From IMG/VR virus record IMGVR_UViG_3300051212_000523, positions 1 through 25,999 of that record: 25,999 bases of DNA. The stretch is one strand, 5' to 3'. Shown here in pieces: positions 1 to 6,609 of the stretch. The position numbers were made by a program, and so were the translations under genes. Origin of the DNA: a virus. The first letter of the stretch is position 1; every line of letters starts with the position of its first letter. The notes under the pieces were generated by a model. The model did not search any database, had not been told where the DNA came from, and saw only the letters and a list, made by a program, of their open reading frames with translations.

Positions 1-65
1 TCATTTGAAAAAGTTACACCAACTTGTGGTGTGATTTGTTCTACAACTATTACGGTCTCTGACAT
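1..65 (-). CDS. Partial gene, N-terminus of a putative tail/fibre-type virion protein
   Basis: Only the first 21 codons are in the window; the gene continues off the left edge. It begins MSETVIVVEQITPQ, and its ATG shares one base with the stop codon of the upstream gene (TAATG), so it belongs to the same operon. Short beta-rich leaders of the type xxVxVVEQxTPQV often open phage tail-fibre or collagen-like proteins, and the position after the structural genes fits that. The family assignment is inference from a short stretch; it could be any structural protein. Confidence 0.55.
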   Translation of the reverse strand, partial: MSETVIVVEQITPQVGVTFSN

Positions 66-406
66 TATGGAGATACAGCTCCCGTCACAATAAACTTACC
101 TTCTAAAATTCTTGTTACTGTAGCACCCGTAGTTAATGTTAAATCATAAACATATCTACCAGCACTTATAGCGCCAGTAGTAGTAGCATCTACAGATACA
201 GTTACCGATCCAGCTATACCACCCAAAGTCATTCTGCCATTTGCAGTAGTTGCAGATAGTGTAGTTGTTGATGAGTTAAGAAATGGTTTAACAGTCATAA
301 CTCCTGTGTAACTAGTTAAGTCCCAAGGAGTAGAACCGTTCTTAATAGTAAATACAAAATTAAATGTGGTTGCTTGTTCGCAAACTAAATTATATTTAGC
401 ACTCAA
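65..406 (-). CDS. Virion protein, Ig-like/BppU-like beta domain
   Basis: The protein has 113 aa and is rich in Thr, Ser and Val, with alternating beta strands (residues 10-25, 32-50, 60-75 and 83-108). The pattern TFNFVFTIKNG, then PWDLTSYTG, then a C-terminal strand with YVYDLTL and EGKF, resembles the N-terminal domain of baseplate/receptor-binding accessory proteins (BppU-like) found beside tail genes. The start is a TTG at 406 that overlaps the previous stop (TTGA); the ribosome site before it is weak, so translational coupling is likely. The virion role is inferred from fold appearance and from the neighbours; no catalytic motif is present. Confidence 0.6.
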   Translation of the reverse strand: MSAKYNLVCEQATTFNFVFTIKNGSTPWDLTSYTGVMTVKPFLNSSTTTLSATTANGRMTLGGIAGSVTVSVDATTTGAISAGRYVYDLTLTTGATVTRILEGKFIVTGAVSP

Positions 407-690
407 CTGGAGATCGCTCTCAGAGCCTGCGCTGCAGGTAATCCAGTAGTAGATGCTAGGTAATTACAAACGCCTGAGAAGTCTAAGAAATCTGCCTTAC
501 TAGCAATCAAAGCAATATCATTAAGAACTCCAACGGTATCGGTAGATGTTGGAGTAACTGATCTTTGTGCAGCCCATTGCCGAGCAGCCAAGGCTTGATC
601 AACCATTTCGCTAGCAGTTCTATAAGTGCCACCATTGGCTAGACGATTTAATTCTTGATTAAGGGTTGTACCATATTCACCTAGTGCCAC
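403..690 (-). CDS. Small virion-region protein, MALGEYGTTLNQ type
   Basis: The protein has 95 aa. It starts with GTG at 690 behind a good AAGGAG site about 6 nt away. It is mostly helical and Ala/Leu-rich. The opening MALGEYGTTLNQELNRLA resembles small proteins encoded beside tail or receptor genes of several actinobacteriophages, which have no assigned biochemical function. It is the first gene after the tiny basic-protein cluster, and its stop overlaps the next start by 4 nt, so the two are probably co-translated. Structural or assembly factor is the most likely role; function unknown. Confidence 0.6.
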   Translation of the reverse strand: MALGEYGTTLNQELNRLANGGTYRTASEMVDQALAARQWAAQRSVTPTSTDTVGVLNDIALIASKADFLDFSGVCNYLASTTGLPAAQALRAISS

Positions 691-700
691 TTATTTCTCC

Positions 701-868
701 TTACTTCTTTTTTGTTTTTCTTGCCACTGCGGCATTATCAATTAAATTTGGATAAGGTCTACCTGCAGCTTTTGCTCTTGCCTTAGCAGCACTCTTTTGT
801 GCTGGTGTTAATTTCTTAGAAGTTTTCTTAGGGTTCTTCTTATCCCAAAATGCTACTTTCTTTTTCAT
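701..868 (-). CDS. Lys-rich 55 aa protein of the basic micro-protein cluster
   Basis: It starts MKKKVAFWDKKNPKKTS and ends in a KTKKK tail. The middle part LTPAQKSAAKARAKAAG is an Ala/Lys amphipathic helix of the kind seen in small DNA-binding or nucleoid-like proteins, followed by RPYPNLIDN. Its ATG overlaps the preceding stop (ATGA, 865-868). It carries a very high positive charge, and many short phage proteins of this type are encoded between capsid and tail genes. Binding to packaged DNA is a reasonable guess only. Confidence 0.65.
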   Translation of the reverse strand: MKKKVAFWDKKNPKKTSKKLTPAQKSAAKARAKAAGRPYPNLIDNAAVARKTKKK

Positions 869-1152
869 CTACAACTACAATCCCAAGCCCGTAAGGACTT
901 GTTTATTCTAGAGTTTGGATCTCTTGCTGTTTTAGCAGAGGTTAATTTAGATTTCATTCCACACATACGACCACAGAAAGATTTACGCCTAGCAGCAGAT
1001 TTAGGTGACCTCTTGGCCTCAGCTCTTTTTACTGGAGGTTTAAGGTTCATACCTTGCGCTCTAGCAGATGCTCTACCTTTAGCGTTTAATCCACCTTGAG
1101 GATTCTTACCTGCTTTTCTTTGCCAAGCGGGACTTTTCGCCATACTCTCCAT
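865..1152 (-). CDS. Basic Cys-containing protein, DUF6321-like
   Basis: The protein has up to 95 aa and is strongly basic. The pattern GGLNAKGRASARAQGMNLKPPVK, interrupted here by a gap, then RRKSFCGRMCGMKSKL, TSAKTARDPNSRINKSL and a C-terminal W-x-C, is what I recall for DUF6321 phage proteins. ATG 1152 has AGGA 4 nt upstream. A second ATG at 1143 (MAKSPAWQRK) has GGAG only 3 nt away, yet matches the usual start of relatives, so either start is possible. The 5' end lies inside the gene at 1106-1264. Function is unknown; the three clustered Cys residues near the C-terminus could bind metal. Confidence 0.65.
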   Translation of the reverse strand: MESMAKSPAWQRKAGKNPQGGLNAKGRASARAQGMNLKPPVKRAEAKRSPKSAARRKSFCGRMCGMKSKLTSAKTARDPNSRINKSLRAWDCSCR

Positions 1153-1264
1153 ACTTTCCTAAGATTGATCGGATGGTTCCATCTTTCCTAATACGAACTA
1201 TGCAACCATCCTTGATCTGTATTGGATTAAATCCATCGTGGCGCTTGTAGCTACCAGAGGACAT
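1106..1264 (-). CDS. 52 aa basic protein overlapping its neighbours
   Basis: It reads MSSGSYKRHDGFNPIQIKDG, then CIVRIRKDGTIRSILGKYG and a KKSR end. The central part looks like two beta strands with Arg/Lys faces (xVRIRKDGTI), resembling a small SH3-like or nucleic-acid-binding hairpin. Its ATG shares a base with the stop of the preceding gene (TAATG at 1264), which supports it as real. Its last ~47 nt overlap the next gene in another frame. Function unknown. Confidence 0.6.
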   Translation of the reverse strand: MSSGSYKRHDGFNPIQIKDGCIVRIRKDGTIRSILGKYGEYGEKSRLAKKSR

Positions 1265-1425
1265 TACTTCTTTTTCTTCTTAGACATCCCTGCTTCGCTA
1301 AGAGCAATAGCAATTGCTTGCTTCTTTGACTTAACTTTCTTAGCAGACTTGCCAATATTTAGTTCGCCCTTTTTATACTCTCGCATAACTTTGGCAACCT
1401 TCTTAGCACCTTTTGTTTTTTTCAT
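1264..1425 (-). CDS. DUF6496-like basic protein
   Basis: This 53 aa protein has KKVAKVMREYKKGELNIGKS followed by KSKKQAIAIALSEAG and a poly-Lys tail. The pairing of KVAKVM-x-E-(Y/F)-K-x-GxL with (R/K)KQAIAIALSEA is what I recognise as the DUF6496 signature, common in phage and bacterial small proteins of unknown function. Both ends are TAATG junctions (1264 and 1425), so it is coupled to its neighbours. DNA binding is plausible from its charge but unproven. Confidence 0.7.
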   Translation of the reverse strand: MKKTKGAKKVAKVMREYKKGELNIGKSAKKVKSKKQAIAIALSEAGMSKKKKK

Positions 1426-1550
1426 TATGCCATTTTACCCATTGCACCAGTTTGAATTGACTCATAAGTTAAATATCTCATAGCACCTTCATATTGTAAT
1501 TCAGGTGTTGGGTACTTCTCTAAATACTCTTCGTAATCTCTGTTTTCCAT
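1425..1550 (-). CDS. Small acidic 41 aa protein within the basic cluster
   Basis: It reads MENRDYEEYLEKYPTPELQY and ends GAMGKMA. Unlike its neighbours it is acidic in its N-terminal half, with many Tyr and Glu residues, so it could neutralise or pair with one of the Lys-rich peptides. TAATG junctions on both sides (1550 and 1425) support translation. I do not recognise the family. Confidence 0.6.
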   Translation of the reverse strand: MENRDYEEYLEKYPTPELQYEGAMRYLTYESIQTGAMGKMA

Positions 1551-1669
1551 TATTTCTTTTTCCCCATCTTTTTCATAACCATTTTCTTGCCTGATTTTTT
1601 TGCGGCCTTCATAGCCATTGCCTTACCCTTTTTTGTATAAGGGAACTTCTCACCATTTACCATTGGCAT
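1550..1669 (-). CDS. 39 aa Lys/Met-rich peptide
   Basis: It begins MPMVNGEKFPYTKKGKAMAM and continues with repeated AMKAAKKSGKKM steps to a GKKK tail. An AAGGAG site lies 6 nt upstream of ATG 1669, inside the end of the previous gene. The MPMVNGxxxPYTxKG opening is common in small phage and plasmid peptides. The positive charge and helical Ala/Lys pattern suggest nucleic-acid contact; function is unproven. Confidence 0.65.
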   Translation of the reverse strand: MPMVNGEKFPYTKKGKAMAMKAAKKSGKKMVMKKMGKKK

Positions 1670-1671
1670 AA

Positions 1672-1944
1672 TTACTCCTTGTATTGTAGTGTTGTACCGT
1701 CAAATGCTTTGCCGGCTTCGTTGGATAATCTTACTGCTGCATCTATATCTTTTTGTCTTGTTGATCTTGGTTCAATACCTTGCCTAATAGCACTGTAATA
1801 AGAACCTAACTCCTTGTCGTGTTGTCTAGCACTAGGTATTCCCCTACTACTAGCATCACCTACACTGAGTTCCAACTCTGATATCTTACACCCAAAGCAG
1901 TCTTCAACATACTCAGGGTGTGTCCTTTTTCTATGTAAACTCAT
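1672..1944 (-). CDS. Conserved actinophage-type small protein, THPEYVEDCFGCK motif
   Basis: The protein has 90 aa. The N-terminus has H4, H9 and a CFGC pair (C17, C20) in the context HPEYVEDCFGCKISEL, a compact possible zinc knuckle. The rest is polar and helical with many Arg and Lys residues and a DKELGSYYSAIRQGIEP segment. The same opening, (T/R)HPEYVxGCFGCK, recurs from memory in many phages of Actinobacteria near head-tail genes, without known function. ATG 1944 overlaps the preceding stop (ATGA). This gene is one of the better hints to the host group. Confidence 0.7.
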   Translation of the reverse strand: MSLHRKRTHPEYVEDCFGCKISELELSVGDASSRGIPSARQHDKELGSYYSAIRQGIEPRSTRQKDIDAAVRLSNEAGKAFDGTTLQYKE

Positions 1945-2267
1945 ACTGGAGTTACGTAATCGCCATAGCCAGCATTAATTAAAATGTTAGCCTCATAATT
2001 ACTAATGGTGTACTCGTGACCACCTAGATAATAAAAGTTTGCTGCAGCCAAATCATCTTGGCTTGGTGTCTGACTTTCAGTAACGGTAGTTCCATTTATC
2101 AATAAAGATACACCTCTTGGAATATCAGTAAGGCTTACTGGGACATTGCCCTCAACAGTTCCACCAGTAAACTGTTTTCCTGCTAATCGGGCATACGGAG
2201 AAAACATATTGGTTGCATCAATACCATAGGTTTGATTCAGCCAAGGTGTGATCAGTGTGTATGCCAT
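1941..2267 (-). CDS. Putative head/neck structural protein
   Basis: The protein has 108 aa and is the first gene after the capsid gene. It contains GVSLLINGTTVTES, and a C-terminal HEYTISNYEANILINAGYGD of a type seen in small phage virion proteins (a short beta domain that ends with xxxEAxxLxxAGYGDYV). ATG 2267 has AAGAAG about 3-8 nt upstream. Its place behind a hairpin following the capsid stop suggests a lower expression level than the capsid protein. Neck, head-decoration or adaptor roles are possible; none is shown by the sequence. Confidence 0.6.
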   Translation of the reverse strand: MAYTLITPWLNQTYGIDATNMFSPYARLAGKQFTGGTVEGNVPVSLTDIPRGVSLLINGTTVTESQTPSQDDLAAANFYYLGGHEYTISNYEANILINAGYGDYVTPV

Positions 2268-2286
2268 AATCTTCTTTCTCTAGTGA

Positions 2287-2312
2287 TAAGGGGCGGTTTG
2301 ACCCACCCCTTA
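2287..2312 (-). terminator. Hairpin 13 nt after the capsid stop; likely partial terminator or mRNA-end stabiliser
   Basis: On the minus strand, TAAGGGGTGG, a six-base loop, then CCGCCCCTTA form a 10 bp stem with one G-U pair, directly after the major capsid gene. No U-run follows, so it is not a canonical intrinsic terminator. It more likely attenuates transcription or protects the capsid mRNA 3' end. Confidence 0.6.
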
Positions 2313-2324
2313 CCGAACAAGCAA

Positions 2325-3506
2325 TTAACCGTTTGTTGCTGCAGACTCAATACGAACAAGTGCTGCCTCGCGTAGGCGGTTAAAGCCTCCGAAGTAGTAC
2401 CAGCCGATTGTGCGGAAACGGCGTAGAGCATCGATCTCTGGACCAATGATGGTTGAGATATCTGCGGCTTGCGCCTCAGCTAATGCTTCACGACCTGCAA
2501 CGATTGCACGGTAGTTATTTGTGAATGTAACTGTACCTGTTGCTGCTGCTGATGTTACGTTGCTAGCAGTCTTAGCATATGAGAAGGTTGTTGTTGAACC
2601 AACTACAGTAATGGTGTAAGTACCATTGAATGTAGAGTCAACACCAGAAACTGTTACAACCTGTCCAACTCCTAGGCCGTGAGCCACAGCAGTTGTTAAG
2701 GTTGCTACGTTAGATGTTAACTCCTTGTTGGTTACAGATACTGTAGTTCCGATACCTGCTGCTAAATTTAAACCATTTAACACACGAGGTGTCTCTACTA
2801 CAAATGCACCTTCAATTACGCCAACTGAGCCAGGAAGGATTGTTCTTGACACATTATCTGTGTACTTAACAATATCTTGGAATCCTCCGGTGCCTGATTC
2901 GGCGCGAAGGTCAGCAGATTGACGTGGGTGTAGGTATGCAGCATACAACTCACCTAGACGAGGCAAAGCCTTGTTGGTGCGTAGGGTAACTACAGCGTTG
3001 CGAATATCAGCAACTGCTAGTGTATCTACTGGAAGAACTGTTGCACTTGAGGTTGGATTAGTTGTACCACCGGTACCGTAAAGTACATTAGTTCCTGCAC
3101 ATAGAACTTGACCGACAACATTATCAATGCTGTCTGCTGCGTTGTAAGCGATGATATCAGCAAGTGCTGAATCTACATCGTTGAAAGAAGTTAGGTTTAA
3201 CTTCTTAGTTGTTGAGACGGCTGAACCGTACTCAGCAAGTGTTACAGTAACCTGTGATGGGTTACCTAGGGCAATTGAGGAAACATCTGATGATTCTGTC
3301 AACGTAGATGTAGCTTGTGCTAAATCTGAATAGATTGAGAATACAACTGATGATCCTGGCATTGCCTGTTGAACTGGTTTTACATCAGCAAGTGAGCGCA
3401 TAACAGGAATGGAACGAAGTGCCATTCTTACATACTGATCGTATGCTGTTGTGACTAAATTGCTAATGCTAGAGGTAGTGGTTAAACTACCGCCTGGAAC
3501 TGCCAT
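2325..3506 (-). CDS. Major capsid protein, N4-gp56-like, with an inserted beta domain
   Basis: At 393 aa this is a HK97-fold capsid candidate of the N4-gp56 family. Residues 11-60 (TSSISNLVTTAYDQYV, then AMPGSSVVFSIYSDLA) and the C-terminal segment 354-388 (IGPEIDALRRF, then IGWYYFGGFNRLREEALV-like) match what I recall of that family. Residues 257-328 form an extra Thr/Val-rich module of the type ATLTTAVAHGLGVGQVVTVSGV, then FNGTYTITVV, similar to an E1-FCCH/Ig-like repeat often pasted into phage virion proteins. The family core resumes at NNYRAIVAGREALA. The scaffold gene precedes it, and an AAAGGTG ribosome site lies before ATG 3506. The inserted domain may sit on the capsid exterior (inference). 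Confidence 0.88.
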   Translation of the reverse strand: MAVPGGSLTTTSSISNLVTTAYDQYVRMALRSIPVMRSLADVKPVQQAMPGSSVVFSIYSDLAQATSTLTESSDVSSIALGNPSQVTVTLAEYGSAVSTTKKLNLTSFNDVDSALADIIAYNAADSIDNVVGQVLCAGTNVLYGTGGTTNPTSSATVLPVDTLAVADIRNAVVTLRTNKALPRLGELYAAYLHPRQSADLRAESGTGGFQDIVKYTDNVSRTILPGSVGVIEGAFVVETPRVLNGLNLAAGIGTTVSVTNKELTSNVATLTTAVAHGLGVGQVVTVSGVDSTFNGTYTITVVGSTTTFSYAKTASNVTSAAATGTVTFTNNYRAIVAGREALAEAQAADISTIIGPEIDALRRFRTIGWYYFGGFNRLREAALVRIESAATNG

Positions 3507-3533
3507 TGGGCATCACCTTTCATTAGGATTGGA

Positions 3534-4010
3534 TTAGAGTCCAGATCCCTTAATGATTGCATCCAACTCTTCACGGGTATTAGCGTTTAAAAGTTTTTTC
3601 ATAATATCGTCATTGTGCTCAGGTGTTACACCTTGCTCAACTGTATTAGTCATCCTCTTGTACGCTGCCGCTTGAGCGGGATCGACATTGGGTGTCTGGG
3701 GTACTTCTGGGGTTTGAAGACCAAACACATCTGCGTTTGCTTCTAACCATTTTGATACAGACTCTTCAGTTGGGTCTATATCCTGCGGAACAAAAGAAGA
3801 AATCTTCTGATTAACTCCGCGACTTGCGAGAGCGTCTTTGATTGCTCGTTCTCTTTGCGCTTTGTTTAAGGATTCAAAGTTAGCTTTAAGTTCTGCTAAC
3901 TCTTTTTCTTTTTGTTTATTTGCTTTACGCAATTGCTTAACGAGATCATTGCTTAACGATTCAGTTGTTGTATCTGTATCGTCATCATCCTCGTAGTCAT
4001 AGTTGGACAT
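3534..4010 (-). CDS. Capsid scaffold protein
   Basis: The protein has 158 aa from ATG 4010, chosen because GGGAG lies 7 nt upstream; an upstream in-frame start at 4049 adds a low-complexity leader with no ribosome site. It has an acidic N-terminus (YDYEDDDDTD), a charged coiled-coil stretch (residues ~21-55, LVKQLRKANKQKEKELAELK), then a Pro-rich middle and a short C-terminal helical tail (REELDAIIKGSG) of the kind that contacts capsid protein. Composition, size and position immediately before the capsid gene are those of phage scaffolds, which direct procapsid assembly and then leave. No protease gene is visible in the window. Confidence 0.8.
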   Translation of the reverse strand: MSNYDYEDDDDTDTTTESLSNDLVKQLRKANKQKEKELAELKANFESLNKAQRERAIKDALASRGVNQKISSFVPQDIDPTEESVSKWLEANADVFGLQTPEVPQTPNVDPAQAAAYKRMTNTVEQGVTPEHNDDIMKKLLNANTREELDAIIKGSGL

Positions 4011-4131
4011 AGTCCATCTCCCATTCGTTGTAGTTGTCGTAGACCTCATACAGTTCGGGGATCTCTGTATGGCTTCTACTCTCGGTCTTGTTATCTCTCC
4101 ATCAGGCCGATAGTTCTGATGGCAGGCCTAG
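4011..4131 (-). other. Intergenic spacer with hairpin before the scaffold gene
   Basis: This is 121 nt without an ORF, the largest gap in the virion operon. Just after the stop of the 444 aa gene, CCATCAG (minus strand 4122-4116) pairs with CTGATGG (4105-4099) around a 10 nt loop. There is no U-run. The rest could hold an internal promoter for scaffold and capsid, which are needed in large amounts, but I see no clear -35/-10 pair. Confidence 0.45.
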
Positions 4132-5466
4132 TTAATAAGCGCCGGCTCTTTCCGTTGCCAGTGCTCCACTTGTAATTCCAGTTCTACCGCCAAATTCTGC
4201 TTTTTCTAACCCAATAATTTTCTTACGTTTTTGTTGGGCCTCTGTTTGTCCTGGTAATTCAAATACTTCTTCCTCAGCTATTGCTTGAGTATAATTTGGT
4301 TGTTGATAAATAGATGCTAATTGTCTACCTCTTTCAAGGCCACTACCAATTATTCCATAACCTCGTTTAGCGGTTTCAGCAGTTACACCGTAACGGCTTA
4401 GATACTCTGCATCAGTCAAACTTGTATCTAATCCAGCAGCAAGTGCTGCGCCACCAATTTCAGCAGCAGTTATCTTACGCTTAATATCTGTTAATCCCTT
4501 TTCTGGATCAAGAGTATAAGCAAGTATATCAGCGTTATTAATATCAGGATAAAATCTTCTTAGGGCGGTAGTTACTTCTGGTGCTGCATTAAGAACTCTG
4601 TTTTGTGCAGTAGCGATACGATCTTCTAACTCAGCAGGAGATACATCTCCTGCGATAAGTTTTTCAAATCCTTCTTGACGACCTAAATCACCTCTTGAAT
4701 AGTAAGTAGCAGGTAATCCATAGTTACGCATAATAGATTGATATCCATCCTCTAATGCTAGATACTCATCCTCTGATAATGCTTTAAGACCTTTATTAAT
4801 ACGAGCAGCATTAGCCGCAAAACGTTTTTTATAAGGCTCTGTTTGGCGTAGTCTTACAGCAAACTCTGATGGAGATACATCTTCTAAAATTAAATTCTTT
4901 AATGGTTCTACTAATGCTTGTAATCCATATTCAGAAAATTGACTATATAAAATATCAAATGCGTTTTGACGTTTTTGTTGGGCTTCTGTTTGAGCTACTG
5001 TTGGAACAGCACTACCAGATCCCACAAATTGACCCTGTGCATTATATTGACCACCAGGCGTTGGATTACCCTGAGAATCATAACCACCAACAGTTGATCC
5101 ACTAATTCCATATTTACCATATTGACTTGAAACTTTTGCAATAGCTTGATCTCTTGTTAAACCTTGAGCAATTAATGCTTTAATTTCATTCTCTTGCATA
5201 ATTCTTGCTTGTTCTGCTGTATTTACTTTTCCACCTGAAGTAGCAGAAGCATATTGTTCTTGAGTCAAACGATAAGATCCAGTTACATCTCCATAATAAG
5301 GAGTCATTTGTACTTGACCAGGGGCTGCTACACCAACAGATTGAAATCCACCTCGCTCTGGCGCAAGTGCAACATCAAACTTATACATACCACCTTCTTT
5401 GGTGATACCTTTAGTGCTATCAAATCCTAGGGCTTTAGCCTCAGCAAGCGTTACTTTTTCAGCCAC
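4132..5466 (-). CDS. Putative internal virion (ejection) protein, 444 aa
   Basis: Starts at GTG 5466 with GGAG about 6 nt upstream, in a TAGTG overlap with the previous stop. The N-terminal ~150 residues are Gly/Gln/Ser-rich and partly disordered (for example GGYDSQGNPTPGGQYNAQGQ). Residues ~165-400 are helical, including RQTEPYKKRF, YQSIMRNYGLPATYYSRGDL and PELEDRIATAQNRV-like segments that recur, from memory, in uncharacterised proteins of uncultured aquatic phages. The octapeptide QTEAQQKR occurs twice, before and after the helical core. Lying between a 1596 aa and a 380 aa neighbour and the scaffold, it is best read as one of three proteins carried in the capsid and ejected with DNA. No enzymatic motif was seen. 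Confidence 0.6.
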   Translation of the reverse strand: MAEKVTLAEAKALGFDSTKGITKEGGMYKFDVALAPERGGFQSVGVAAPGQVQMTPYYGDVTGSYRLTQEQYASATSGGKVNTAEQARIMQENEIKALIAQGLTRDQAIAKVSSQYGKYGISGSTVGGYDSQGNPTPGGQYNAQGQFVGSGSAVPTVAQTEAQQKRQNAFDILYSQFSEYGLQALVEPLKNLILEDVSPSEFAVRLRQTEPYKKRFAANAARINKGLKALSEDEYLALEDGYQSIMRNYGLPATYYSRGDLGRQEGFEKLIAGDVSPAELEDRIATAQNRVLNAAPEVTTALRRFYPDINNADILAYTLDPEKGLTDIKRKITAAEIGGAALAAGLDTSLTDAEYLSRYGVTAETAKRGYGIIGSGLERGRQLASIYQQPNYTQAIAEEEVFELPGQTEAQQKRKKIIGLEKAEFGGRTGITSGALATERAGAY

Positions 5467-6608
5467 TATATCTCCATAATTCCGAAGTTAGAGAATACTT
5501 GTCCTATACCTTGATAGGCAGCATCTATAGCCTCATCTGTTTCTGGCCACCAAGCAAGTTTTCTTTTTGCTTTATTAAAGTCAGATATACTTGTAAAACC
5601 TTTATCATTTACTGCTAATGGAAGAACTTCATTAATACTAACTTGATTAGTTGGGACACCTTTAGATTTTGCAATACTATTTATATAAGGCGAAAAAGTT
5701 ACAGACAAATCTTCATCTTCTGGGATTTGATTTCTTACTGATTCTGGTAAAGATCTTCTAGCTACTGATCTAATAGCATTTTGAATATTTTTAATATCTT
5801 CACCATTTGCAATTCTTTTAGTCCATTCATCAATTTGGCTACTAAAATTAGAATCAAGATCTAATCCATTATTACGAGCAGTTGTTGCTAAAATAGCCTT
5901 AGAGGTAGCAAAAGTTTCTTGTTGCTTTTTACTATATCTAGAATCTTTTTTAATTTCGTTAGTTAAAAATTCTGTAGCATCTAATCCACCAGTTGTAATT
6001 GTATCCTGAACACCACCTACAGTTTTGTATTTAGTTACAACAGGGTTTTTCTTTTGAGCATTTTGTAACTTCTTTGCTAGTTTAGATGCTTCTTCAGGTG
6101 TTGGTTCAGCATTTAATAAAGTTCTATATAGTTTTTGTACTTCTGCTATTGCCTCAGCATCAGTAAATATATTGGTAGATCTAGTTGTACTAGGCCTTTG
6201 AGCACTAGCCTTAGCAATATCTGATGCTCTATCTTTTAAAAATGTGGTTAAATCATAGGCAACAGTCTCTAAACGTTTAGGATCGTTTATTGATAATGTT
6301 GTAATTTCAGTAGATAAGTCTCTATTGGCTTGTAGAAATTCATCTCTTACTGCAGAACTATAACTTCCGGTTACTGGAACATCATAACCAGCATCTTTTA
6401 ATTGCTGAGATAATGACTTCCTAAGTATTGAAGACATTTTTCCATATGCTGCAGAAAGTTGTGCTTCAGTTGCTTTTTTAGTTTGAACTATGGGAACAAC
6501 TTCTTGCACCTGTCCAGCTCTGTAAGTAGGTTTACCAGTATAAGAAGGAGTTGATGAGGTTATTAAACCAACACCAGCAGTTCCAGCATTTGGATCAAAA
6601 TCTGCCAA
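5466..6608 (-). CDS. Putative internal virion protein, 380 aa
   Basis: Start is TTG 6608: AGGGAGGG ends about 5 nt upstream and no in-frame ATG fits as well. The protein is helical and Lys/Ser/Thr-rich. Residues ~47-90 (AYGKMSSILRKSLSQQLKDAGY, broken here, then a VRDEFLQANRDL segment) look like a small helical bundle; the middle has a coiled-coil stretch (EEASKLAKKLQNAQKKN). No transmembrane span, protease or nuclease signature was found. It is coupled to the next gene by TAGTG and sits 1 nt from the stop of the 1596 aa gene, so the three are made together. It is comparable in arrangement, not in sequence, to T7 gp14/15/16. Function is inferred. Confidence 0.55.
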   Translation of the reverse strand: MADFDPNAGTAGVGLITSSTPSYTGKPTYRAGQVQEVVPIVQTKKATEAQLSAAYGKMSSILRKSLSQQLKDAGYDVPVTGSYSSAVRDEFLQANRDLSTEITTLSINDPKRLETVAYDLTTFLKDRASDIAKASAQRPSTTRSTNIFTDAEAIAEVQKLYRTLLNAEPTPEEASKLAKKLQNAQKKNPVVTKYKTVGGVQDTITTGGLDATEFLTNEIKKDSRYSKKQQETFATSKAILATTARNNGLDLDSNFSSQIDEWTKRIANGEDIKNIQNAIRSVARRSLPESVRNQIPEDEDLSVTFSPYINSIAKSKGVPTNQVSINEVLPLAVNDKGFTSISDFNKAKRKLAWWPETDEAIDAAYQGIGQVFSNFGIMEI

Positions 6609-6609
6609 T

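Noticed and set aside
899-1483. Plus-strand hydrophobic frames (899-1099, 1238-1483)
   Set aside because: The complement of Lys-rich codons gives Phe/Leu-rich peptides that look like membrane proteins. The minus-strand genes have overlaps and family motifs, so these are shadows.
2252-2446. Minus-strand frame overlapping the capsid gene end
   Set aside because: It covers the capsid C-terminus in another frame and the hairpin, and has no ribosome site. The capsid frame carries the conserved family end.
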